DNA from: Lachnospiraceae bacterium
Lineage (GTDB): Bacteria; Bacillota; Clostridia; Lachnospirales; Lachnospiraceae
Reading direction: 5' to 3'
Assembly (NCBI GenBank): GCA_016293925.1
Contig: JAEDCX010000003.1
Coordinates: forward strand, 12,618-76,617
DNA: 64,000 nt
Part shown: positions 34,391 to 42,566 of the stretch, one piece after another
How the letters are laid out: each line of letters opens with the position of its first letter
Numbering within the stretch: the stretch's first letter is position 1
The notes under the pieces: model-generated
What the model saw: the letters and a program-made list of their open reading frames with translations, nothing else
Database searches by the model: none
Told to the model about the DNA's origin: nothing
Program-made: the position numbers and the translations under genes

Positions 34391-36109
34391 TTATCTTTTA
34401 TGCAACAAACATTCCCTTATCTTCCCATGTATTCTTTGCTCCTCTTTCTCCGGTGTTCTTCTCCGACGGATCAGATACCACACCCCAAGCAGAATTCCCG
34501 CGCCCAGAGCGGACCATAGCAGGAAAAACAGGAGACCACCGGCCGTTCCGTCCCGGTAGGGATCGGCATTTCCATCGATAACGCCTACCGTTGCGACGAG
34601 ATCATCCGCAAGCTGTATCTCCTGTCCGTCCCGGTTCTCCGTATCCGAACAGATTGCTTCCGCGAATCCGGTATCCGTGGCAGACAGATTCTCCTCCCCG
34701 CCGTTCGCTCCTCCATCTTCCGTATCATTGTCCTGCTCCGCATTCTCCTCTCCGGTTCCGGCTTCTGCGTCGGATTCTGTCGTCGCATCCCTGTCGGAAT
34801 AGTGGTAAATCGTTCCTCCGGCAGAGGAGGATTTCTTCTGCGTACTCTGCTTCTGTGCATTCCGGTTCTGCGTCGTCCCGTTCTTCCCGCTCTCCTCCAC
34901 CGCTTTGTGTTCACCTTCTCCTGCAGCCGCATCATCCGTCTCCTTCCGTCCGGCATCCGGCTTACTCTGCGTAATTCCTCCGGAATTCTGTGCCGCTCCG
35001 CCGGAACTCTGAGCAACTCCGCCGGGATTCTGCGCCGCTCCTCCGGAAGCCTGTGAAGAATCCACGGAATGAGCCGGTGAGGAATCTGTCGGACGCGCCG
35101 GTTCTGTATGCGGCAGGATTCCGGAAACCGTAAACTCCATACTGTCCGCATTCCCCGCCCGGTCCCGAACCATTATCTGATAAGTACCGTTTTCGCTGTA
35201 ATTCCGACTGTCATCTCCACTCCAGGTTGCACCGCCATCCCAGGAAAACCCGTTTTCTGCAATTCCGGACGCCTCATCACTGCACTGGATGGAAACGGTA
35301 ATCCCTCCGTCAACGGCACGTTTCGTGATCCCCGTCAGCAAAGGGGCATCCCTGTCAATATTGGTGACCTGAACCGCAAGCTGTGCTCCGGTATATCCTT
35401 CCCCGACAGGATATACCATCGTATAAGTACCGTTGGCCGTTACCTCCAGGGTTTCTCCGGACGCGCCTTCCTCACTCCATGTCAACAATTCCGACCGGAT
35501 ATCAAAGCCCGGCTGTATCCCCTTTATTCCTCCTTCCAACGTCATCTGGCGAGTCCATGTATCCGTACTCCGCACACAGCACAGTTCCGCCAGAACCTGC
35601 CCTTCTTCCATACCGCAGTCCGGTACATAATGATCCATTCTCGTGCACGCACTCTCCGCAGTCAGAACATCTGTCCGGCAGATGGAGCATCTGTATTTCT
35701 CTACCGTTCTCGCGTTCTGACACCGGGTCAGATTCGTCCACATATCCAGATATCCCGGCACATAACCCCATGTATAGGTACCGCATTCCCCACAGACGAA
35801 AACCACCCTGTCTCCCGATTCATCCAGATACGGCTTCTGCGTCAGTCTACCGCCGCACTGCTGCGTAACAGAATATGCCTGCGCCCTGCCTTCGCAATAC
35901 ACCGCTTCGCCGTAACATCCGCCGCATACATCCTGATTTCCCACATGAACATGCCGAATACAGGTATCGCCGTCCGCCGCCTGTGCCTGCACTGCCCAGC
36001 GCATATACAGAAACAGCAGTACCGCTATCGTCAATACAGTCCTGCAAACTGCCCGTAGTCCGGCTCCCCTGTTTTCCCTGTCAGCTTCTCTTTTCCATAA
36101 TTCTTCCAT
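34391..36109 (-). CDS. Large secreted Cys-rich surface protein with C-terminal anchor
   Basis: 572 residues. A signal/anchor helix (about 22-40) is followed by a Cys-rich region (about 48-180) with repeated C-x-x-C pairs (CGGC, CGEC, CSIC), which look like small metal or disulfide ribbons. Then come Ig-like stretches (about 200-330: NGTYTMVYPVGEGYTG; IQCSDEASGIAENGFSWDGG), a degenerate GGAAQN/GGVAQS repeat, a long Ser/Glu/Asp-rich stalk, and a membrane helix (about 525-545) with a basic tail. I know no family for the whole. Probably an adhesin or sensor at the cell surface. It is divergent from the deacetylase gene. Confidence 0.8.
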   Translation of the reverse strand: MEELWKREADRENRGAGLRAVCRTVLTIAVLLFLYMRWAVQAQAADGDTCIRHVHVGNQDVCGGCYGEAVYCEGRAQAYSVTQQCGGRLTQKPYLDESGDRVVFVCGECGTYTWGYVPGYLDMWTNLTRCQNARTVEKYRCSICRTDVLTAESACTRMDHYVPDCGMEEGQVLAELCCVRSTDTWTRQMTLEGGIKGIQPGFDIRSELLTWSEEGASGETLEVTANGTYTMVYPVGEGYTGAQLAVQVTNIDRDAPLLTGITKRAVDGGITVSIQCSDEASGIAENGFSWDGGATWSGDDSRNYSENGTYQIMVRDRAGNADSMEFTVSGILPHTEPARPTDSSPAHSVDSSQASGGAAQNPGGVAQSSGGAAQNSGGITQSKPDAGRKETDDAAAGEGEHKAVEESGKNGTTQNRNAQKQSTQKKSSSAGGTIYHYSDRDATTESDAEAGTGEENAEQDNDTEDGGANGGEENLSATDTGFAEAICSDTENRDGQEIQLADDLVATVGVIDGNADPYRDGTAGGLLFFLLWSALGAGILLGVWYLIRRRRTPEKEEQRIHGKIRECLLHKR

Positions 36110-36324
36110 AGATTGACCTCCGAACGGATATGATGGTCAGGACATAATATCCTGCCTCAGATATTGTTGATGTGCCGTTAGCATTGACGTGTTCCTGTAT
36201 TGTACCGAGATTGCTTCGTTCACAACAAGTCGGAAAAAGAAACAAATCTCACGCATAAACTTTGTAAAAAAATAATAGAATATAAAAATGTACGCGGAGT
36301 CCGATCGGGACTCCGGGGAGTGTT

Positions 36325-37104
36325 ATGAGAAAACTACATCCATCCAATCTCTTTCCCTATCTTATTCTCTCACTCGGCGTGGTCGCGTTGATTGCTTCCA
36401 TCCATGAATATCGTACCGCCGACGTGACCGCGGGTACTTCTTATAACGGCAAAGATCTTCCGATCTACTGCGTACAGACTGACGAGAAGAAAATATCCCT
36501 GACCTTTGATGCCGCATGGGGGAATGAAGACACACAGACGATTCTGGATACCCTGGCACAATATGACGTTAAAGTCACCTTTTTCATGACCGGTTCCTGG
36601 GTTCAAAACTATCCCGATGACGTAAAAGCCATTCTGGAAGCGGGACACGATCTCGGCAATCACAGCCAGAACCACAAAAATATGTCGCAGCTGTCATCTT
36701 CAGAGATCGCCAATGAATTATTGACTGTCCATCAGACCGTGAAAGAGTTGACAGGATATGACATGTTCCTCTTCCGTCCTCCCTACGGAGATTATGACAA
36801 TCTTGTCATTACGGAGGCTACTGCCTGCGGATACTATCCGATCCAATGGGATGTAGACAGTCTTGACTGGAAAGATTATGGTGTCGACTCTATCATCAAT
36901 ACCGTCACCAGGCATAAGCACCTTGGCAACGGCTCTATCGTTCTCTGCCATAACGGTTCCAAATACACCGCCCAGGCATTGGCTGCAATGATTACGACAT
37001 TGCAGGCGGAAGGTTATGAATTTGTTCCCGTATCGGAACTGATCTACCGGGATCACTATCACATGAATCACGAAGGACGTCAGATACCGGATACGTCACA
37101 ATAA
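36325..37104 (+). CDS. Membrane-anchored polysaccharide deacetylase (NodB/PdaB-like)
   Basis: 259 residues: one membrane helix (about 10-27), then a NodB domain. Motif 1 TFDAAWGNE has the metal Asp, with Ala in place of the second Asp of classic TFDDG as in PdaB-type proteins. Motif 2 NHSQNH supplies the two His, motif 3 is RPPYGDYD, and a late CHNG holds the catalytic His. PdaB-like enzymes act on peptidoglycan, often in sporulation. A short hairpin GGAGTCC/GGACTCC precedes the ribosome site. I found no clear sporulation promoter in 36110-36324. Confidence 0.9.
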   Translation: MRKLHPSNLFPYLILSLGVVALIASIHEYRTADVTAGTSYNGKDLPIYCVQTDEKKISLTFDAAWGNEDTQTILDTLAQYDVKVTFFMTGSWVQNYPDDVKAILEAGHDLGNHSQNHKNMSQLSSSEIANELLTVHQTVKELTGYDMFLFRPPYGDYDNLVITEATACGYYPIQWDVDSLDWKDYGVDSIINTVTRHKHLGNGSIVLCHNGSKYTAQALAAMITTLQAEGYEFVPVSELIYRDHYHMNHEGRQIPDTSQ

Positions 37105-37149
37105 TTCCCTCCTCTTTTACTACGATTTCACATCCTTTTCACAAATTCA

Positions 37150-37178
37150 TTGTATAATGCAGACAAATCTTCTATAAT
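37150..37178 (+). promoter_or_regulatory. Promoter of the FKBP gene
   Basis: TTGTAT (37150-37155), 17 bases, TATAAT (37173-37178). A second TATAAT lies at 37153-37158. Between promoter and gene is a two-codon frame ATG-TTT-TGA (37191-37199) whose stop overlaps the gene's ribosome site. Confidence 0.55.
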
Positions 37179-37214
37179 GAGGAGAGCATCATGTTTTGAG
37201 GAGGATGTATTACC

Positions 37215-38438
37215 ATGAGTAAGAATCTTGTGTCACAGGACACGAATATGAGTAAAAGTGCTGCGAAACGGAATCAGCGTCGTCGGGAAGTAGCCGCCAG
37301 GAAAAACCGCAAGCGGATGATCCGGATTATTTCACTTACCGTCTGCTGTCTTGCCGTTTTGGGTATCGGTTTCTATGTCGGACAGAAAATTTATTTCAAC
37401 GCCACCAAAACCGTTGCCAGTTCTGACTACAGCGCAGGACTGACCGATGACGGCAAGATCGACGGACTTGATGTCAGCAGTTATGTGAAAGTTCCCGATT
37501 ATAACAACATTCGTTTTCCGCTGGCTGATCTGGAGTATTCTGACGAAGATGTAGAGGCGGATATTGAGAAGGCTCTGCAGAATCATCCGTTGCATTGCAC
37601 AGACACTTCTGTCACACTGAAAAGCGGTGATAAGATCAATCTGGATTATGTGGGATATGCGGACGAAGAGCCCTTTGAAAACGGAGATACCCAGGGCAAA
37701 GGAACCGATCTGGAGCTGGGTTCCGGCACCTATATCGACACCTTTGAGGATCAGATCATCGGTCACAATGTAGGGGATTCTTTTGACGTCAATGTCACCT
37801 TTCCGGATCCCTATGAGAACAATCCCGATCTGTCCGGCAAAGATGCCCGTTTTGAAGTAACTATTAACTATGTATATCAGCAGTCAGACTTCGATGACGC
37901 CTTTGTTGCCGAATATCTTGGGGATTATGCTACTACAGCGGAGGGGTACCGCCGGTATCTGAAGGAAACCCATTACCAGACCAATCTGGAGTCTGCCGTA
38001 CGTCAGTATATTACCGACAACGCCCACAATTCTTCCTATCCGAAGAAATATTTAAAGAGTCTGAAGAGTCTCCAGCGTGCAGATGATGAGAGCAGATATT
38101 CCTATATGAACAGCTACTATTCCCAGATGCTCGGAACCGTATTGTATGAGAGTTTTGAGGATTTCACCGGAATGTCGGAACGCGCGTATGAGAAAGATCT
38201 CTCCTCCAGAGCCAAGGCAATCATGGCACAGAATATGCTTTACCAGTATATCTATGAAACAGAGAATCTGAAATACACCGAAGAAACGTATGAGGAACTG
38301 ATCGCAGAATACGGTTCCGGCTTCGGTTTGTCTGATGCTGAAGCGGTCGAGGACGTCTTCGGCAAAGGGTATCTGGCACAGCAGGCGATCCAGAACACGG
38401 TTGTACAATATCTGTGTGAAAAGGCAATCGTTGAATAG
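37215..38438 (+). CDS. Membrane-anchored FKBP-type prolyl isomerase, trigger-factor-like
   Basis: 407 residues. A very basic amino end (1-35) and one membrane helix (about 37-56) precede an FKBP domain (about 130-220: GDKINLDYVGYADEEPFENG, GSGTYIDTFEDQIIGHNVGD, VTFPDPY). A helical chaperone-like arm (about 225-405) like the trigger-factor carboxyl domain follows. It thus resembles trigger factor without the ribosome-binding domain, moved outside the membrane, and would fold secreted proteins. GAGGAGG precedes the ATG. It is followed by a terminator. Confidence 0.88.
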   Translation: MSKNLVSQDTNMSKSAAKRNQRRREVAARKNRKRMIRIISLTVCCLAVLGIGFYVGQKIYFNATKTVASSDYSAGLTDDGKIDGLDVSSYVKVPDYNNIRFPLADLEYSDEDVEADIEKALQNHPLHCTDTSVTLKSGDKINLDYVGYADEEPFENGDTQGKGTDLELGSGTYIDTFEDQIIGHNVGDSFDVNVTFPDPYENNPDLSGKDARFEVTINYVYQQSDFDDAFVAEYLGDYATTAEGYRRYLKETHYQTNLESAVRQYITDNAHNSSYPKKYLKSLKSLQRADDESRYSYMNSYYSQMLGTVLYESFEDFTGMSERAYEKDLSSRAKAIMAQNMLYQYIYETENLKYTEETYEELIAEYGSGFGLSDAEAVEDVFGKGYLAQQAIQNTVVQYLCEKAIVE

Positions 38439-38494
38439 AACAGGGAGAATGCATCCCGTTCTTCCAAGGAAACAACTTCTCCACAGAATCAGAC

Positions 38495-38524
38495 AGGGGC
38501 TTTCCGATCTCTCGGAAAGCCCCT
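38495..38524 (+). terminator. Hairpin terminator between convergent genes
   Basis: Perfect 13-base stem AGGGGCTTTCCGA / TCGGAAAGCCCCT with a four-base loop. The T-run is weak on either strand, so efficiency is uncertain. It separates the FKBP gene from the convergent DnaJ gene. Confidence 0.7.
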
Positions 38525-38554
38525 CTTAACATCAACAGTACATCTCACTCCACA

Positions 38555-39217
38555 CTAATAGAATCCTCTGGAACAACAGCAGTTCATCAGCAGATTGCAC
38601 ATCAGAAGTTCACAGCACAGGTTGCCGGTCGAACCGAAGTTCCTGCCAAAACCGCCTCCCATGGTACGATACCAGTCCTCTCCGTTCTCCAGTCTGCTTA
38701 GCAATTGTCTGTACTGCACATTGTCCGGATCGATGGAAACAGCCCGTCTCGCATGCTCCAGTGCGGTAACATTATTCCCGCTTCCCGCATTGGCAATGGC
38801 ACTGCAGTAATACCAGAACCCATCCCGGTTGGAAACCCGTTCCAGGCAGTTCAGCGCATCGCGGAACTGTCCGTTCTGGATAAATCTCACTGCCGCCTGC
38901 ATATCGGAAGAAAATGCGTCCGCATTCCCGAAACCGCCCTGGCCGTACCCGTTCCCGAATCCTCGCCCGGCACTGCCGAAACCGCCCTGGCCATAGGAGC
39001 CTTGTCCATAGCTTCCGGAATAATCTCCGCTCTTTTCCCGCTGAATCTGATTATATGCTTCCTGAATCTCTTTGAACTTCTCTTCTGCCTGTGCCTTATT
39101 GGGATTATTCACATTGGAATCCGGATGATATTTCCGGCTCAATGTTCTGTATGCTCTTTTGATCTCTTCATCCGAAGCATCCCTGGAAACCCCCAGCACT
39201 CTGTAAGGATCAACCAT
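38555..39217 (-). CDS. J-domain protein with Gly-rich linker
   Basis: About 220 residues. A J domain (3-70) has the HPD motif in SRKYHPDSNVN, able to stimulate an Hsp70. A Gly/Tyr/Gln/Phe-rich linker (GSYGQGSYGQGGFG) is followed by a helical TPR-like part (about 115-185) and a Cys-rich tail with CCEL and NCCCSRG. It lacks the zinc fingers of true DnaJ. The start at 39217 follows AGAGG and overlaps the DUF5685 gene by eight bases. The poly-Cys tail may be a lipidation or metal site. Confidence 0.88.
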   Translation of the reverse strand: MVDPYRVLGVSRDASDEEIKRAYRTLSRKYHPDSNVNNPNKAQAEEKFKEIQEAYNQIQREKSGDYSGSYGQGSYGQGGFGSAGRGFGNGYGQGGFGNADAFSSDMQAAVRFIQNGQFRDALNCLERVSNRDGFWYYCSAIANAGSGNNVTALEHARRAVSIDPDNVQYRQLLSRLENGEDWYRTMGGGFGRNFGSTGNLCCELLMCNLLMNCCCSRGFY

Positions 39218-40046
39218 CGTTATGTTCCTCTCTCTTTTTCCTGCATACAGTATACCGCGTGAACACTCCTGCATACAATATATTTCTCAGAAGATTTACA
39301 TCCTGCAGGATCGGAAGCTTCTCAAATTCCCGACTGCACTCCGCCATCATCATCTCCAGTACTTTCTCCACATAGTCATCAAATCCATCCCTGTGTTCGT
39401 AGGATTTCCACACATTATACTGTCCCTTTTTCTTATCCTCCGCAAGATCATCGTACGCATCCAGCAGATAGATGAATTTGCCCAGATAGAAGCCGATGGT
39501 CCGAAGGCTGTCCTCCCACTCATCATGTCTGTACGCAAACAGAGTTCCCATCATCTCTCCGGTCAGTCCTGCCGCCTCATCGAGATTCCCGGAATCCGCC
39601 CGCTCCACCCTGTGAAGCTTCCGCAGATATTCCACAATCCCGGTTACCTGCTCCGGATATTGTGCCGCTGTTCGGCGGTATCTGCCCCGCAACAGATCAG
39701 ATGATACCTTCTTCACCACATTCCTGTCATCCTGCCAGTCATCCCTCAGATTGTGATACGCCAACAGAATATTCATATCTGCCACATAATCCAGCACCTC
39801 ATTGCTCCGGATCTCGTGCTTCTCCAGCGGATGAGCGATACACCTTTGTCTCATCCTCGTACTGTGCGGTTCATACAGTCCGCACAAAAGCAGTGCCAGG
39901 AAAACCATATCGAAATTCAGAGTCATCTGCCCCCGGATGCCGTGGCGTTCCCGTAGCGCATGGCAGAGTCCGCAATAATAGGATCGGTACGTCCGATACT
40001 CTTTTATCTTCAATTCATCCCGATTCACAACCACATACCCGAACAT
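39210..40046 (-). CDS. DUF5685-like protein of unknown function
   Basis: About 278 residues. MFGYVVVNRDELKIKEYRTY, then YYCGLCHALRE, are typical of the DUF5685 family found in Clostridia. Largely helical, with conserved Asp-rich segments (YHNLRDDWQDD, LLDAYDDLAEDKKKGQYN) resembling the metal-binding DDxxD faces of all-helical enzymes such as prenyl synthases. No function is established. It is coupled to the J-domain gene, which suggests a client or partner relationship. Start at 40046 follows AAGGAG. Confidence 0.85.
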   Translation of the reverse strand: MFGYVVVNRDELKIKEYRTYRSYYCGLCHALRERHGIRGQMTLNFDMVFLALLLCGLYEPHSTRMRQRCIAHPLEKHEIRSNEVLDYVADMNILLAYHNLRDDWQDDRNVVKKVSSDLLRGRYRRTAAQYPEQVTGIVEYLRKLHRVERADSGNLDEAAGLTGEMMGTLFAYRHDEWEDSLRTIGFYLGKFIYLLDAYDDLAEDKKKGQYNVWKSYEHRDGFDDYVEKVLEMMMAECSREFEKLPILQDVNLLRNILYAGVFTRYTVCRKKREEHNDG

Positions 40047-40055
40047 ACCCACTCC

Positions 40056-40445
40056 TTATGTACGTTTGATGAACTCTCTGCGGCAGGACGGACAGGTAAT
40101 ACAGATCTTCCCCCGTCCCTTCGGTACCCTGATTTTCTGTCTGCAGGACGGACACAGGTAAATCTTATGATACCGGTCTGTCGTCCCGTTTCTGTGGAAC
40201 AGTTTATTCCTGATCTGCAGATATTTCAGATTCTCCGCATAACGTCTGGAAACATTGCGGGAGAACATCCTGAAATAAATAAGAATCAGCATCAGCCACA
40301 TAAACACACTGATCCCCAGACTCACTCCCGGTATTCTGATAAACAGAGAAGCGGCCACCACTACGATCGTCAATATCATCAGAAACTTATTCAGATCATC
40401 CACGCCGTATCTTCCCTGCATGAAACGATTGATTCTGTCGCGCAT
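40056..40445 (-). CDS. Small membrane protein with C-terminal zinc ribbon
   Basis: 129 residues. Two membrane helices (about 18-60), a basic linker, then CPSC...CPSC (LCPSCRQKIRVPKGRGKI, TCPSCRREFI), a clear zinc ribbon on the cytoplasmic side. Unknown role. It is the first gene of a three-gene set with DUF5685 and the J-domain protein, nine bases apart. Confidence 0.85.
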   Translation of the reverse strand: MRDRINRFMQGRYGVDDLNKFLMILTIVVVAASLFIRIPGVSLGISVFMWLMLILIYFRMFSRNVSRRYAENLKYLQIRNKLFHRNGTTDRYHKIYLCPSCRQKIRVPKGRGKICITCPSCRREFIKRT

Positions 40446-40647
40446 TGTATCACTCTCCTATCCTTCTATACAACTATTTAACCCTATCGCTGCAGAATAA
40501 GCAAATGATAAACGATAAAAAAAATATAACTTTTTTCTAAAATACGGATTTCTAACATTTTTGTAAAGGGCTTGCGAAAAGGACAGTAAATGCATACACT
40601 TATACTGGATGGATAGTGGGAGTGTGTGCACTTACGGAGGACAACAA

Positions 40648-42558
40648 ATGATACTGAACAACTGCTTTGAAATTGCATCCTGTATTTTTCTATTGATTTT
40701 GGTGGGGGATTTCCTGTATCGCCGGCAGTTTCCGAGGGATACCACCAGAATATTTCTTCCGTTCCTGCTGGTATCCGTAATCGGAAGCATATCCGGCATT
40801 CTGTTTGGTATATTGCTGAATTCAGGTGCCGCCTATCCTTCGGGGTTCAGGTACCTGATCTGTACCTTCCATTTTGCATCCCAGGGTGCCGCGTATCTTC
40901 TTTTTTTCATGTTCATCAGCACCGTTTCCGGACCGGTTTACAGACATCGTCTGGAAGAACCGATTCTCTTGTGGATTCCCGCAGGGATCTACATTCTGTT
41001 GGCGCTTTCCACGCCCTGGACGGAGATCTTTTTCCGGATCACTCCCCAGGGGCAGTACCGGTACGGCTATGCGGAAGAGATCACGTTCCTGCTGCTTGCT
41101 TACTTTTTTGTCATCCACACATACCATCTGCTTCGCTATGGAAATAAACAGAACCAGCACGCCCGTTTTATGATTCTGCTGACCTGTATGTCGGTACTGC
41201 TGTTCTCCGCGCTCCAGATTGCAATGACCCACATCCTTCTCATGGGCCTTGCCCGTGCCTTTGCAGCGACCGTCATCTATCTGACCCTGATGAATCCCGG
41301 TGAACTTCTGGACAGCAATACCGGTCTGTTCAACAAGAACGCCTTGTACATGCGTATCCGGGAAAAAGAGAACGGGACTCCGTATTCCGTCATCTATCTC
41401 AATATTGACAAATACCGGTTCATCAACCAGACCTTCGGATACGGACAGTCTTCTTCCCTGCTGACACAGATTGCCCGGGAACTGAGAAAAATATGCATTA
41501 CCTGTGATATTTACCGGATGGATCGGGATGATTTCGTCCTGCTGGCCACAGGACACGAGGAACTGAACTTCATCAGTGCCATCAAGGAGCGGTTTGACAA
41601 GCCCTGGTTATTCTTCAATACTGCCGTCATGCTTCAGTGCCGTATGGTAGTTCTGCGCAGTCCGGAACATTTCACCACTTCCACAGAACTGATTCCCATG
41701 CTGAACTACATGGATCAACAGGCCAAGAAGCTGGGCAGCGGTTCCCTGTATGTGGCTGATCAGAAGAGTGTAGATGCATTCCGGCGTCACATCTATATTG
41801 AGGACGCCATCAAAAAAGCACTGAACAACCATACCCTGTGTGCTTTCTATCAGCCGATTCATTCCGCAGCAGATCATACAATGGTATCCGCTGAGGTATT
41901 GTCCCGGATTCCGGATGAGAAATTCGGCTTTATCCCCACCCAGGAGCTCATCGGTATTGCCGAGAACAACGGATTCATTGTTGATCTTGGATACCGGGTC
42001 TTTGAGGAGGCATGCATTTTCCTGCACAAGATGGATCTGAACGGGGATGCTTCCTGCGTTCCGATACTGGAGGTCAACATCTCCACAATACAGTGTATGC
42101 AACCCAATCTTGCGGAACAGTTGATTGCGATCGCCGAGAAATATCATATCAAACCATCCGGCATCAACTTCGAGATTACCGAATCCGCCGCCCTACAGTC
42201 CGAAGCGCTCCTGCACCGGCACATGGATAAGCTGAAATCCTACGGTTTCACATTCTCCATTGACGATTACGGAACCGGTTTTTCCAACTGTTCCTACCTG
42301 ATCGAGTTCCCCTTTGATCAGGTCAAGTTTGACCGGGGCATGATTCTGTCCTACTTTGAGGACAGCAATGCCAGACTGATCCTGGACAATGAATTCGCAA
42401 CCATTCACAAACTGGGCAAAGCCATTGTCTGTGAGGGTGTGGAATTCCCGGATCAGATTGAGGTGCTTACCGCTAGGGGCGTAGATTATTTCCAGGGACA
42501 TTATTTCAGCGAACCGCTGAATGAAAAAGATTTCGTGAAATACATTGCTTCCCGCTAG
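40648..42558 (+). CDS. Membrane-bound EAL phosphodiesterase with degenerate GGDEF
   Basis: About 636 residues. Seven membrane helices (1-225) form a sensor-like module. A GGDEF-fold region (about 230-370) has the motif reduced to MDRDDF, so no cyclase activity is expected. The EAL domain (about 385-630) has SAEVLSR (EVL for EAL), LEVNIS, FEITES, DDYGTGFSN, VKFDRG, CEGVEF and FQGHYF, so hydrolysis is likely. The ATG at 40648 follows CGGAGG. It shares architecture with the protein at 25083-26993 but is not a close copy. Confidence 0.92.
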   Translation: MILNNCFEIASCIFLLILVGDFLYRRQFPRDTTRIFLPFLLVSVIGSISGILFGILLNSGAAYPSGFRYLICTFHFASQGAAYLLFFMFISTVSGPVYRHRLEEPILLWIPAGIYILLALSTPWTEIFFRITPQGQYRYGYAEEITFLLLAYFFVIHTYHLLRYGNKQNQHARFMILLTCMSVLLFSALQIAMTHILLMGLARAFAATVIYLTLMNPGELLDSNTGLFNKNALYMRIREKENGTPYSVIYLNIDKYRFINQTFGYGQSSSLLTQIARELRKICITCDIYRMDRDDFVLLATGHEELNFISAIKERFDKPWLFFNTAVMLQCRMVVLRSPEHFTTSTELIPMLNYMDQQAKKLGSGSLYVADQKSVDAFRRHIYIEDAIKKALNNHTLCAFYQPIHSAADHTMVSAEVLSRIPDEKFGFIPTQELIGIAENNGFIVDLGYRVFEEACIFLHKMDLNGDASCVPILEVNISTIQCMQPNLAEQLIAIAEKYHIKPSGINFEITESAALQSEALLHRHMDKLKSYGFTFSIDDYGTGFSNCSYLIEFPFDQVKFDRGMILSYFEDSNARLILDNEFATIHKLGKAIVCEGVEFPDQIEVLTARGVDYFQGHYFSEPLNEKDFVKYIASR

Positions 42559-42566
42559 GGAGGCTA

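Noticed and set aside
34975..35060. Repeats in the surface-protein gene as a possible CRISPR or minisatellite
   Set aside because: They are in-frame, unequal GGAAQN/GGVAQS codon repeats in a low-complexity stalk; there are no spacers.
36240..36300. Sporulation sigma-E/G promoter for the deacetylase
   Set aside because: GCATAAA and GAATATA are present, but spacing and sequence fit no sporulation consensus well enough.
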